Shown: positions 34,706 to 45,164 of the stretch, in pieces | Numbering within the stretch: position 1 is the first letter of the stretch | How the letters are laid out: the number at the start of each line of letters is the position of its first letter | Assembly (NCBI GenBank): GCA_036346405.1 | Contig: CM070561.1 | Span: forward strand, 19,500,215-19,564,214 | DNA length: 64,000 bases | Reading direction: 5' to 3' | Origin: Phyllostachys edulis | Taxonomy: Eukaryota > Streptophyta > Magnoliopsida > Poales > Poaceae | Translations under genes and position numbers: made by a program | The notes under the pieces: generated by a model | Told to the model about the DNA's origin: nothing | Seen by the model: only the letters and a program-made list of their open reading frames with translations | Database searches by the model: none

Positions 34706-34859
34706 GACGCCGACCCCCTACGTCGGCCTACTCCCCGTGCCTGCACGTCCTCCATGCCGTCTTTGTGGCCGGGTTTGGCAGTCGGCTTGTCCTCCACCAT
34801 CAAGCACCGGGACTCTCCTCCCTTCGTCCACCACTAGAGAAGGTAAGCCATGAGTCGTC

Positions 34860-36430
34860 TCTCATCATCTTGTGCTTAGGATAATCAGTGATGATGTTGC
34901 CGGATCTGGACATTGCTTGTTGAATGTGTGAATGTGTGATGATGTTTTTGTTCGGTTAGTGGTAGCACTTAGGAGAATCCTGTGAGTACCATTTCATTTG
35001 GGCATCGCAATTTGAACAAATCAGCCATGGTAGTACTTAGGAAGGTAACACCGATGTTGTGGAGGGGCTTTGATTTTGAGGGTTTTGAATGTGCAATGGC
35101 AAAATAATTTGATGCTTTGAGGAGAATATGCTTTTATGTTAAAACTTAGGATCATTACCACCATCAGAACATATGATTTAGTCCAATTTTGTCTCAAATA
35201 ATGCATCTTTAACATGTTATCTTCGTAGATAAGGTTTGTTATCACTTATGTTTATTACCTAGATGAATTGATTGATGCAAAGTATCTGATTATCTGAGAA
35301 TATGTAATACCAGATTCACTATCCCATTTTGAAAGATCAAAACAATTTAGCCATATTATATTATCACTGATGAGTTGTAGCAAAGTAGGATTTATTTTGT
35401 TTGGTCTTGACAGTATTGTGTACTGCATGCATTATCTATGCACAATAATACCCAGAGTCCCTGAAAGCAGAAAGTCAAAACACATGAGCTGCATTTAGTT
35501 TTTAGTTTGTCTGTAAATTATAACACGTTTTTGAAATTTTATGTTTTGATGAATGCACTCTGGTTGGTGATTATTCCTTGTGGGCAACATGATGGCAAAC
35601 TTCACTGCCAAGCTAACTGAGGGGAAATTGTCTGCTATTCAGCAAAATAATTTCACTGCCTAACTTGTTTGTTGCTCCATGATGGCAAAATGCATCATGC
35701 ATCATGACTCACACTTGAAGCATTACTTGTGAATATAATTCGTGTCATTGTTTCTTAATCAGTACAATAGTTATAAAACTGGCTAGTTTATCCTTCGGAT
35801 AATTGTCATGAAGTAGGGACGTGTTTGCTTAAATTTATAAACAAGACAACAATCTAGTTTAGTGCCTATGCACATTCATTTGAAATGATACAAGTTATTA
35901 TATTAAGATGTGTCGATCCAGTACATGAATAATAGCTCTACTATGTCCATTTTGAAGGTTCTCAATTTCAGCTTCAAGTTGCTTGATGGTAGTTTCTACC
36001 ATTGATTCTCTCCGCAATGCTCCTGCTAGTGTTTCTTCCAAAGGACCTCAAGCTCGCAAAATAACCAACGGACACTGAGCATAAATGCTTTTAGTCTAAT
36101 CCATGACTTCAAATATGGAAACCATCTTCCCTGATATCTAAAAACAATTGAACAAAGTCATGCAATCAAAGATGTTTGTCTTCATGTTGAATAATATAAA
36201 AACTGATTTGAATTTGGTACAGGGTAATAATTAAACTGTTTAAAATAAAATTAAAATAGATTAACTTGATCATCATACAATGTGTGAAACTACAAATTAT
36301 GGGGTAAAATTGACTGAAATCTTGATGAAGACATGTAATTTAGTTGGAATGTAAAAAATGGGTGGCACAAATCACATTGACTTCTTCAGAATTATAATAT
36401 AGGCAGAAGGCGAAAAAATTTGACTTACCT
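34860..36430. other. MULE interior without recognised gene
   Basis: AT-rich sequence between the left repeat region and the transposase. Apart from the short kinesin-like piece at 35949-36041 I find no coding signal here. Confidence 0.5.
35949..36041 (-). pseudogene. Possible captured kinesin-12-like coiled-coil fragment
   Basis: A minus-strand stretch of 31 codons reads EETLAGALRRESMVETTIKQ and continues LEAEIENLQN. Plant kinesin-12 (KIN12/phragmoplast kinesin) coiled coils contain similar ETLAGALRRE...LEAEIE segments. It is antisense to the MULE genes and has no flanking exon that I can recognise. Capture of host gene pieces is known for Pack-MULEs. The match is short and from memory of the family, so the call is tentative. 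A chance coiled-coil is the alternative. Confidence 0.35.
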
Positions 36431-36514
36431 CCTTTCTCAGATATAAGATTTCTGAACAGTGGTTCATGGCACCGAGCGCAGAAGCTCGCGCGTCTCCAGA
36501 GCGAAGTCCTGGGC

Positions 36515-36725
36515 GCATTTAAGGAATGAGCCTGAGCGGTCCCAAACACGTGGTTTGGGCGGTCTCGAGAACGGATCTCGAGCGCATTCGCACGTGGATC
36601 CAGGGTAGTGTAGGTCGCACTCAAAGGCAAGCTCTGAGCGATCCCAAACACGTGGTTTGGGTGGTCTCGAGAACAGGATCTCGAGCGTGACTGAGCACGA
36701 GAGACTCAGGTAGTGTAGGTTTTGG
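36515..36725 (+). repeat. Two-copy 112 bp tandem repeat with perfect palindrome
   Basis: CCCAAACACGTGGTTTGG with flanking GGTCTCGAGAAC and GGATCTCGAGCG occurs at 36541 and 36643. Both copies end AGGGTAGTGTAGGT or CAGGTAGTGTAGGT. CACGTG is a G-box core, so the repeat could bind bZIP or bHLH factors upstream of the transposase gene. Confidence 0.7.
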
Positions 36726-37070
36726 ATCTTTTTGCATCTCCTTGTTTCTTGGTGTTATTCATCCACTATGTATGGCCTAACACACCTGAAGTCATTGTGA
36801 AACGACCTATCAATTATGCATATGTTTGTGCCGTTAAACTGCTAGCACGTCTCAGGAAACTGAGCTTTTGTTATGTCCAATGTTGATTGTGATATTTCAG
36901 ACTTGCCGATTTCGCTCATATGGCATGCGATCTTGACTTTGCAATATTTTGTTGGATGTAGATGGTCGTGGTTGTACGGTATTTACTTGGTGGGGCTATT
37001 AGCCAAACCGAAGTTCTCCGACTTCGGCGGTATAGAAGCGACCGCCCTTTTTATTTCATGAATCACGGAC

Positions 37071-39577
37071 TTGACAACTCTTGTGACTAGGATTAAGTCG
37101 ACATTTGGATGGGATGACCCCGGTCGTTGTCTAATGCAAGGACGATATGACGCAGGTCGGGTTCTAAGATGCACACCTTTTGGTGCCAATTCGTTCACCA
37201 AGATTGGGATATGTATAAGGAAATTGTGCTCGCATCTCGTGTCCGGGTGTTGGAGGTAGCGGTGGAAAGGACAATCGTTGTTAAGGATTTGCCAGATAAT
37301 TTAGATGTGGTGAATGGCAACACGGAGGAACAAGACCCCGCTGTCCATCATTCGCGAGCCCCCCCCAATGGAAGAGCGACCTTCTGAAGAGTTCATTAGC
37401 GTGAGTCGTACCAACCATGACCCCTTGTCGGTGGATCGCTTGTATCTTCCCGCAACATGTTATTGACCTGTGGATCGATTTCAACGGTGTCTTGAATGAA
37501 CAACGAGCTTGAGGAGGAGTTGTTTCGTGATGGAACAACCCGTGAAGAGGAGTCTGACGAAGGATGGAGCTCGATCAAGATGAGGCTCCAAAGACCTCTT
37601 TTCTCCTCGTGAGGAAGGCAGGTTCTTCGCAGCAGTAATGGGTGAGGTCCCATCGGTGCATTCTTTCGATGATGTTAGTATGGTTGATAAGGTGGTTTGT
37701 GCTAATGGGTTGAGGAGTAGGGATGGCATTGCGGACCCGGAGAATGACATAATACGGAAGAACTTGTCATTTCCAACCATGGAGGACATGAAGGTTTGGC
37801 TGCAAGAATACTCAGTGTGGCACCATCATCCGTTCATAGTGCAACACTCCGATGTGAACAAAAGGTACACTGTGAGGTGCGAAAGGGGGTGCGGATGAAA
37901 GGTATGGGGCCGCGAAACAAGGGACAACCAATGGAAAATAGCGAATGTGAAGCAGCCTCACACTTGTGGGACCACACAAGTGTCCGAGGAGCACCTCCAA
38001 GCGACCGCAAATTTCATTACTAGGCGTATTATGGTGGTTGTGTCTGTCGATCCTGATGTGTCCATCGCCACCCTTATCGAGGTTATCTATGGGTTCATTA
38101 AGTACCGTGTGAAGTATGGGAAAGCATGGAGGGCAAAGCAGAGAGCGATGTAGTTATTGTGGGGTGACTGGAAGGGGGCTTACGGTTTGTTTCCTCAAAT
38201 CCTAACTGCTATGCAGGCCAAGAATCCGGGCATGGTGTTTCACCATTGGCACGGCAACCGTATGGAACTCGATGGAGGGGTTATGAAACATGTCCTTCGG
38301 CGGGTGTATTGGTCCTTTGGGCAATGCATAGAGGCCTTCAAACACTACAGACCTATCTTATCTGTTGATGCTACATTCTTGACGGGGAAGTACTATGGTG
38401 CCTTGATGCTCGCCGTGGGTATTTATGCGAGGACTAGCTGATTGCATTAGCATTCGTGATTGATGAGGGTGAGAACAATGCAAGCTCGAATGGTTCTGGA
38501 TATAGTTCGCTCTCACGCTCGTTAGGCCCGGACGACGTGTTTGCATCATCTTGGATAGGCACCACGACATTCTGAACACTGTGAAGAGCAGACTTGATGG
38601 ACACTCGGATGTGCTGCATAGGTGGTGCATGCGTCATTTAGCGGCTGATTTCTTTAAGCAATGCAGCAGGGAAGATCTCACCAAAAAGTTCAAACTGTTG
38701 TGCGGATGCTTGGAGAAGAGGGAATTCGAGGTCAAGTTGACGGAGCTGAGGGGGCTAACCAACGAATGGGGTAAGTCGTGGTTGGAGGAGATCTTGCAGC
38801 AGAAGGAGAAGTGGGCACAGGCGTACAATAAAGATGGCTGTCAGTATGGAATGATGACAACGAAAATATCGGAGGTGTTCAACAACGTTATTAAGGGCAT
38901 TTGTGCGATGCCAGTATCTGCTATCTTGGAGTACTCGCTTGAAAGACCAACAAGTACTTTGTGGATCGGTGGACCGGGCAAGGGATGCATTTAACGCCGA
39001 AGCGTTGGGTGTGTGCTGCTACCAAGCACCTTGTTATCGCGAGGCCGAAGTCATGCAATCAGGAGGCGGAGGAATATGATCCTATTAAGCATATATACGC
39101 CGTCAAGGCAGCCGAGGGCACATCGATAGGGGGCGAACGTTACGGTGACCGGAACCATAGAGTGAACTCGACCGAGGGAGATCAGATTGCATGGTCCCGA
39201 CGTTGCTGCATGTCCCATGTTCTCACGTCATCACCGCCTATCGCGTGCGCGGTGTAAGTCACCTTACCTTCATTGCATCAGAATTCTCGATGCAAGCCAC
39301 GATACAGACTTAGGAGAAGCGATTCGAGCCTTACCTAGATCCCTCGCATTGGCCACCGTACGTGGGGGAGGAATACATTCCCGACGTAAACATGATGAAC
39401 AAGCGACGCGGTCGAAGGAAGAGGAAGAGGCTTCGTAATGACATGGACCTCGCACAGCAAGGCGGTAAGGACATGTACTCTCTAGGGGACTTCAACGACG
39501 CCGGCATCACCAACAGGTGCTCGGAGTGCCACGAGCACAAACACACAAGGGCAAAGCACGTCAGTAGGGATTCCTAG
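37071..39577 (+). pseudogene. MuDR-type MULE transposase (broken)
   Basis: The transposase would cut and join the element ends. An N-terminal part is seen as QDWDMYKEIVLASRVRVLEV (37200-37260). An acidic linker follows, then the MuDR DNA-binding domain: LSFPTMEDMKVWLQEYSVWH and KRYTVRCERGCG (37760-37896). The MULE core has YRPILSVDATFLTGKYYGAL at 38350-38410 with its catalytic aspartate, VCIILDRHHDILN (about 38540-38580) with the second, and WCMRHLAADFF (38623-38655) with the usual W-C-x-R-H-L. The block AYNKDGCQYGMMTTKISEVFN follows, then FVDRW...LTPKRWVCAA, a SWIM finger ending CSHVITAYRVRG (about 39228-39263), and a basic tail with KRRGRRKRKR, stopping at 39577. Visible lesions are TGA for tryptophan after GCG near 37896, TAG near 38152, and frameshifts near 38440, 38530, 38945 and 39040-39190. 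At about 830 codons it is close to family size. Confidence 0.87.
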
Positions 39578-39793
39578 CCGCGCAGGGTCAGGCGGCGGCA
39601 CTCACATGTCGCCCCACCTGCTTGAAGTATCCAATCTTGTTGTTCAAGAAAAATAGTTGTTCTTACGATATAGTACTTTCATTTGCAGCTCACATATTGT
39701 TTTGAACGTCATGTGTACTTACTTTCATTTTGCATTCTCTACATTGTTTTGTACCTCATGTGATCTTACAAAAACCTATCCACGTAATGTAGG

Positions 39794-42227
39794 ATGTCAA
39801 GAAGCACGCTGCATACGCTGCTGTTCTCTGAGTACGAATCTGACAGCGACCACCGCCTGGCCACCCACAGCCAGTGGTGGTCGGTGAGATTTGCTACTCT
39901 TGTACTCCATCGTGCTTGTTGTTTCACTTATTTATTTATGTATCTCTCTTGCAGGTACTCCAGCCACTTCACCCTCGGACCCACACCCCTCTAGATTGGG
40001 ATGAGCGGTACGAGCCACATGTCCGCTCAGCAGGTCTCCTTGCTTTGGCGCGGATAGTTGTCAACTGCCCTCAGATGGATGGTTTTGCGCCACCGTCATT
40101 GGTGAACCGGTGGCATACCGGAGACCCACACTTTCCACCACCGCCAAGCGAGATGACTATCACGCTCAGACGCTAGATGATTCTAGGCCTCCCCGTAGAG
40201 GGTCACTGTGATCGGGACGCCAATAGTGCGGGCCGGCGAGACCGGGTGACAAAGGATGTTTCGGAGTGTGACCAGAGGACCCCCTGCGGACTCGAGGGAC
40301 AACCGCCATCTGCGGTGCTTGCGCCATGGCTGCACGCCAAGACTTCAACGTGTGCCGCTAACGCAGATGCCGCCATAGGGAGCGCTTCGCACGGGCGTGA
40401 TGTGGCATCTTCTTGGCTCCTTCCTCTTCCCGAACGGTACCGCAACGCTGTCTCTCGGATTTACTTGCCGATTTTGGCGATTTCATGTGACAGCAGGACC
40501 TCTGATTGGGGTTCTGCTACACTAACGTGTCTATACCGCATCTCGTGGCGATGCATGCCGATCAGGGAGTGCAAAGGACAACTTGGGTGGCTGTGCATAC
40601 CTCCTGTAGATCTGGATGTGGGAGCATTTCCCCGTGGGTTGACCCACTCGTGCTGCCTTGTAGGTACGGATTTTTTTTAATTAATCACTCATGTCTTGTT
40701 CCATAAGAAATATGACTGATATATATATCCATACAGGCATGGCCATAGCCCATGGAAGACGAGGCCTCACGACCCACAGTAGCCTACCTCTGGAGCTCCA
40801 TCATGGCACGTACTGGGCATCCGAGGTCGCGGTACCTCGCGTATACGAATGAGCTCGACGTCATCACGCAAGACCAGGTATTGTTTCATAAGTTATTTTA
40901 CTTGCTGCATTCACCTATTGAGCTAAACCTACTTGCTGCAGGTCACGTGGCTGCCATACGTCCGAGACGAGGTTGATGGAATTGCGCTAAACCCGATGTG
41001 CAAGCAGGGCGAGGACTCGTGGTTGACCCTCTCGCCATTGATCTACTTCCATGTAGTGGAGTACCATTTGCCCCATTAGGTGATGAGGCAGTTTGGGAAG
41101 TTTCAGGCATGGCCACCAGCGGTGTTCTCGACAGATATAAACCTTCATGGGTAAGTCCTCCTCGTCGTGTATGTGCAGCTTCGGCAGCGCTTTTCGTGCT
41201 AACTTTTAGATTGTCACCGTCGCAGGATGAACCAAAGGCTACCAGCACACCGACTGGTCACATCATCACCGAGCCACGTGTTGGAGTGGTCGGACCGAAC
41301 AAATCGCCTAGGACGTGACCCGGATCCATCGAGGCATAACCGTCCGATACCTAGAGTGGCTACGGCGTTAAGATCTCCGGCTTCGACCGGCGATGACCGG
41401 CGCGGATGTAGATGATGGTGATGACAAGGAGGAGGACATCGTGGATGACTACGACGAGTTCACTGCGGACGGGCACTCAAATAGGAGAGGGCCCCATCAA
41501 CGCTTACCACGTGAGTACATTGTATCACACCACTAATTAGCAATGTCACCATGCGAAGCTAATTGAATGTGTTGACCCGTTCAGAGGAAAGCAGCTCGCC
41601 AAGATAAGCAACGAGGCCGGGAAGGTTCTCATGCTACATGAGAGGTTCGAGGGAGCTTCCAACGCTTAGGGACTTCACGAGGTAACACACACTACGTTAA
41701 ATTAACATGTTATCCCTTGTTATTTATTTTGTTGCATTGAACTTCACTACCTTTTTGTTGTTTAACCTTGTAGTTGGTTCGCCGCCAATGCCGGCGACTA
41801 GCCACAAAGATGAGCTGTGTGGCGGCAACGGGAGAGGTCGTGCAACCTGGCCCAGCTCGGAGTGGATCAAACGAGGCCGAGGAGGTCGGCGAGGACGAGG
41901 AGGGTGCCGCAGATGAGGCCGAGGAGGATGAGGAGGAGGCCGGTGAGGATGAAGAGGAGGGTGGCGTAGACGAGGCCAAGGAGGCCGAGGAGGAGGCCGG
42001 CGAGGACGAGGAGGACGTCGTTGCTAGGATTCCCGACGAGATGCTCCTCAGGGACCTGGTTGATGCACCGCCCCCCACAGCCGACTCAGGACACCCCACC
42101 ACGCCGCCATAAACGGCGTGATCGCGCGGACATTAGTTCCGTAAATGCCGTCGAGGGCACGCGAGGCCAACACCCAGTAGCGAGGTTCACGCCGGGAAAG
42201 TCGGTGAAGCAAGAATCGATGGGATGA
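39794..42227 (+). pseudogene. Plant mobile domain (PMD) gene carried by the MULE (broken)
   Basis: PMD proteins form a plant family split between host genes (MAIN/MAIL1 type) and transposon-borne copies; the transposon role is not settled. Exon 1 opens MSRSTLHTLLFSEYESDSDH. An intron with GT/AG ends lies at 39884-39954. Then DERYEPHVRSAGLLALARIV, LVNRWHTGDPHFPPPPSEMT and GLPVEGH are PMD hallmarks. WGSATLTCLYRISW and, in another frame, GGCAYLL then IWMWEHFP continue the domain. After an intron near 40664-40735 comes EDEASRPTVAYLWSSIM and RYLAYTNELD. A third intron (40878-40941) precedes WLPYVRDEVDG, PLIYFHVVEYHLPH and MRQFGKFQ. A glutamate-rich tail (41840-42020) and a basic end close at 42227. 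Stops interrupt at several places, for example TAG inside CAYLL-stop-IWMW and after YHLPH. The three intact splice patterns suggest it was once transcribed. Confidence 0.78.
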
Positions 42228-42524
42228 ATGACTGTGTGCTTGCATTTTGTACAGTTCATATCGAATGGAACTTTCTATGGCCATTTTGAAAGTTGAATGA
42301 AATGAGATGGATGGTGGTTGCTTCTTATTGCTGTTTGAATGAAATCATTGTAATGAACTTCGGATGGCCTGATTTAGCATTACTTACCTTTTCCTGTTTG
42401 CATGAGAAAAAAGATTACTGTTGAAGTAGCTCGTTACCTTGTTACCTTCTTATTGTTGTTTCAATGAAATCAGTGTTTGGTTGATTCAATGCATGAGCCC
42501 CATGTGGATGAGGTGAGTGATAAT

Positions 42525-42975
42525 CTTGTCACACCGTTATTAGTGGCGTGACAAGTCGGTCGCCACACCAAATGTGAAGGGCATGACGGGACTTAGCCCC
42601 GGCAGCGATGGCCATTTTTGGCAAGCCCTCTGGAACATGACGTATTTTGGCGTGGCAGCACGTTTTTGCCACGCCGTTCAGGGTGGCGTGACAATACATT
42701 CCTGTCACGCTAGCGTAAGTGGTGTGACAGGACTTAGCCTCGGCAGTGATGGCCATTTTTGGCAAGCCCTCTGGAACATGAACCATTTGGGCGTGGCAGC
42801 ACGTTTTTGCCACGCCGTTCAGGGTGGCGTGACAATACAGTACTGTCACGCCAGGGTAAGTGGCGTGACAGCACTTAGCCCCGGCAGCGATGGCCCTTTT
42901 TGGCAAGCCCTCTAGAACATCACGCATTTTGGTGTGGTAGCATGTTTTGGCCACGCCGTGAATGGTGCGTGACAA
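42525..42975 (+). repeat. Three-copy 140 bp tandem repeat built on GGCGTGAC
   Basis: GGCAGYGATGGCC recurs at 42601, 42741 and 42883. Each unit also holds TTGGCAAGCCCTCT, GTGGCAGCACGTTTTTGCCACGCC, and a TGTCACGCY...GTGGYGTGACA pair that could fold back. The same GGCGTGAC/GTCACGCC words fill both terminal repeats of the MULE. Frames on either strand here are repeat artefacts. Confidence 0.82.
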
Positions 42976-42979
42976 GGGT

Positions 42980-43503
42980 TAGCGTTCTAGGGTTTTAGGT
43001 TTTTAGGGTTAGGGTTTTAGTTTTTTAGGTTGGTTCAGGGTCAGGGTTAGGGTTTTAGATTGAGGGTCAGGGTTAGGTCAAGGGTCAGGGTTAAGGCTTT
43101 AGGTTTTTAGGGTTAGGGTTAGGGTTAGGGTTAGGATTAGGGTTTTAGGTTTTTAGGGTTAGGGTTTTACGTGTTTAGGTTGGTTGAGGGTCAGGGTTAG
43201 GGTTTTAGAGTGACAAGGGTCAGGGTTAGGGCTTTAGGTTTTTAGGGTTAGGGTTAGGGTTTTAGGTTTTTAGGGTTAGGGAGGTGTTTAGGCTGAGGTT
43301 CGGGGTCAGGGTTAGGGTTTTAGATTGAGGGTCAGGGTTAAGGTTTTAGGTTAAGGGTCAGGGTTAGGGTTAGGTTTAGGTTTAGGGTTAGGGTTAGGGT
43401 TTTAGGTTAAGGGTCAGGGTTAGGTTTAGGTTCAGGGTTAGGGTTAGGGTTTTAGGTTTTTAGGGTTAGGGTTTTAGGTGTTTAGGTTGAGGTTCAGGGT
43501 TAG
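42980..43503 (+). repeat. Interstitial telomere-like tract
   Basis: About 520 bases of degenerate TTAGGG units, mixed with TTTTAGG and GGGTCAGGG variants. Perfect runs of TTAGGGTTAGGG lie near 43110-43142, 43245-43258 and 43385-43400. Hexamers of TTAGGG outnumber the TTTAGGG heptamer normal for grass telomeres. Confidence 0.85.
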
Positions 43504-43735
43504 GTCACTGCGCAAAGCTGTCCCGTCTTGTCTTGTCACTATGCAAGGCTGTCTCCTTTGGCCTTGTCACTGCAATGCTGCACCGTGTGGTCTTGTCATC
43601 GCATAAAAGCTGTCCCGTCGCCTTGTCCTTGCAAGGTCAGTTTCTTTTGGTGTTGTCTTTAGCATAAAGCGCCTGCTTGGTCTTATCTCTCGCGTAAAGC
43701 AGAACAACCCCGTTAGGTCTTGTCATCTACAACCT
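43504..43735 (+). repeat. Eight-unit tandem repeat of about 30 bp
   Basis: Units begin GTCACTGCGCAAAGCTGTCC or similar and end in CTTGTC-type words. Starts are at 43504, 43535, 43566, 43595, 43625, 43655, 43685 and 43722. The array ends about 40 bases before a TATA box, so it could be an upstream promoter element of the zinc-finger gene. Confidence 0.75.
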
Positions 43736-43772
43736 AACACATTACCTCGTCTGTCTTGGCCTCCCCACTGGC

Positions 43773-43779
43773 TATAAAA
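43773..43779 (+). promoter_or_regulatory. TATA box of the GRF zinc-finger gene
   Basis: TATAAAA in GGCTATAAAATG. It makes the ATG at 43779 unsuitable as a start and points to 43861. Confidence 0.6.
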
Positions 43780-43860
43780 TGTGTACCCTATGCTCCGAAG
43801 GACCACTTGATCCTTCAAACCGTAGAAAGAAGAACCTTCTCCGTCATACACTAACATACC

Positions 43861-44317
43861 ATGGCAGACGCCAGGACAGTCTAACTGTGGTCGCCAAGCA
43901 AGACCTTCGCCTGGAAAGGAGGGAGGACTTCGGCCCTAACTACCGGTTGGTGCCAAACAAGCGTGCCCAACCTAAGTGGCCGAAATGCGGACACGGGGAG
44001 GATGCTATCGCGGTCATAGACGACCCTTTCGATGGCGGACAACGTTTCTTCCGATGCCCATACTACGGGGTAAATAGTTTTGTTCAGGTTACTTATCGCT
44101 AATACATCCTCCATACTAACTTAGCCCCTTACAAAGCAGATGGCTAAATACAACTTTACCCATCGATCGATCCTCCCCACGCTACTATGTTGTGAGGCAC
44201 GTGGATATATTGTGGAACCAAATCTTTGATTTGGAGGCGCAAATTGAAGATCCCAAGGAGCAAAATGATGACCTCCGCCAACAGATGCAACATGAGAGGG
44301 CAACGAGGAGGTCGTGA
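43861..44317 (+). pseudogene. Small GRF-type zinc-finger / coiled-coil protein of the MULE (frame damaged)
   Basis: The start ACCATGGCAGAC at 43861 is in strong initiation context, 82 bases after the TATA box, but its frame hits TAA after seven codons. The main frame then reads VVAKQDLRLERREDFGPNYR and KCGHGEDAIAVIDD, and ends RFFRCPYYG. The C-G-H-G and G-x-R-F-F-x-C-P words are those of GRF zinc fingers, which bind nucleic acid in other proteins. GTAAAT follows at 44070 and AG at 44139, giving a 70-base intron. The next exon, in a frame one base off, reads LPIDRSSPRYYVVRHVDILW and a coiled coil (FDLEAQIEDPKEQNDDLRQQ) to TGA at 44315-44317. A cysteine-rich stretch TCYCANPSCICACHY follows at about 44338-44385 and may be a lost C-terminus. 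Its place after the PMD gene suggests a second accessory gene. At least two indels are needed to explain it. Confidence 0.6.
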
Positions 44318-44394
44318 ACATAGGAAGTTCCTATAATCCCACATGCTACTGCGCCAACCCTAGCTGCATATGTGCGTGCCACTACAACGACGGC

Positions 44395-45164
44395 TAGCCA
44401 CGTCCGAGGCGCCCAGCTGGAGAACACTCCATGTGGGTTGTACGAGGCACCTTTCCGTACTAGTTCTAAGGTCTAATTTATTTCTATTCAAAAAAGGCGA
44501 TATGTATCGTAGGAGAACTTCGTTTATTGCATCGTGCATGATGTTGTTTCTTATGCATGTAACCAAACCCATGACGCCATGTTATTCCAAGCTTTGTTAT
44601 GAAGTCTATTTTAATTAGCAACTTTAAATCTCGCCGCGTCTTTTCGCTTTCAATTCTTCGTAGTAAGGCATCCAACAACATGACAAAAACGAGTTAGGAA
44701 GTTTACGGTTTGGTCTCGACCACAAATCTATGATTCCGAAGAGGATGTCTCGCAAGCACCACCTATCATTCCACTAGGATGTCTACGCATCTTTCATCAG
44801 CGGTACTATCTAGCATATGTGTATAATTATGCCTCATGTTGTACCACACAATCCACATATTACTCATTTTTTTTCCAGGATGCATTATGTATCACTTACG
44901 GACACATACTGAAAATATTGTAAAGTGTCTAAGGTTTTCAAAGTACAAAAAGATTACAGGTCTATATATTCTATTTACTCTCAGCTAAAAAGGATGGTGT
45001 TATATTTGGTTACGTAGAGAGGTCTCTATTTTCAAGTTGTGAATTGTTAAATGTTATATGTCCATGGCATTATGTACCACCGTATCTTCAACTGTTTTTG
45101 ATCCAAATAGAATCCAAACAAATTGGAATAGCCCCTGTCAAGCCGTGATAAATGGCGTGACAAT
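44395..45164. other. MULE interior without recognised gene
   Basis: AT-rich sequence between the zinc-finger gene and the right inverted repeat. I see no domain, and the few short frames look random. Confidence 0.5.

Noticed and set aside
34226..34853. Plus-strand Pro/Ser-rich frames of 203 and 150 codons and glycine-rich minus-strand frames
   Set aside because: They begin inside the inverted repeat and run through the CTCCTCCACGCC minisatellite. Low complexity in all frames.
41710..42102. Minus-strand serine-rich frame of 130 codons
   Set aside because: Complement of the glutamate-rich tail of the PMD gene; pure codon-repeat artefact.
42529..42975. Frames of 148 (minus) and 113 (plus) codons with repeated peptide units
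   Set aside because: Translation of the 140 bp tandem array. Unit length is not a multiple of three throughout, and no start, promoter or homologous domain supports them.
42525..43735. CRISPR-like array
   Set aside because: Repeats are adjacent without unique spacers of constant size, and the DNA is plant nuclear.
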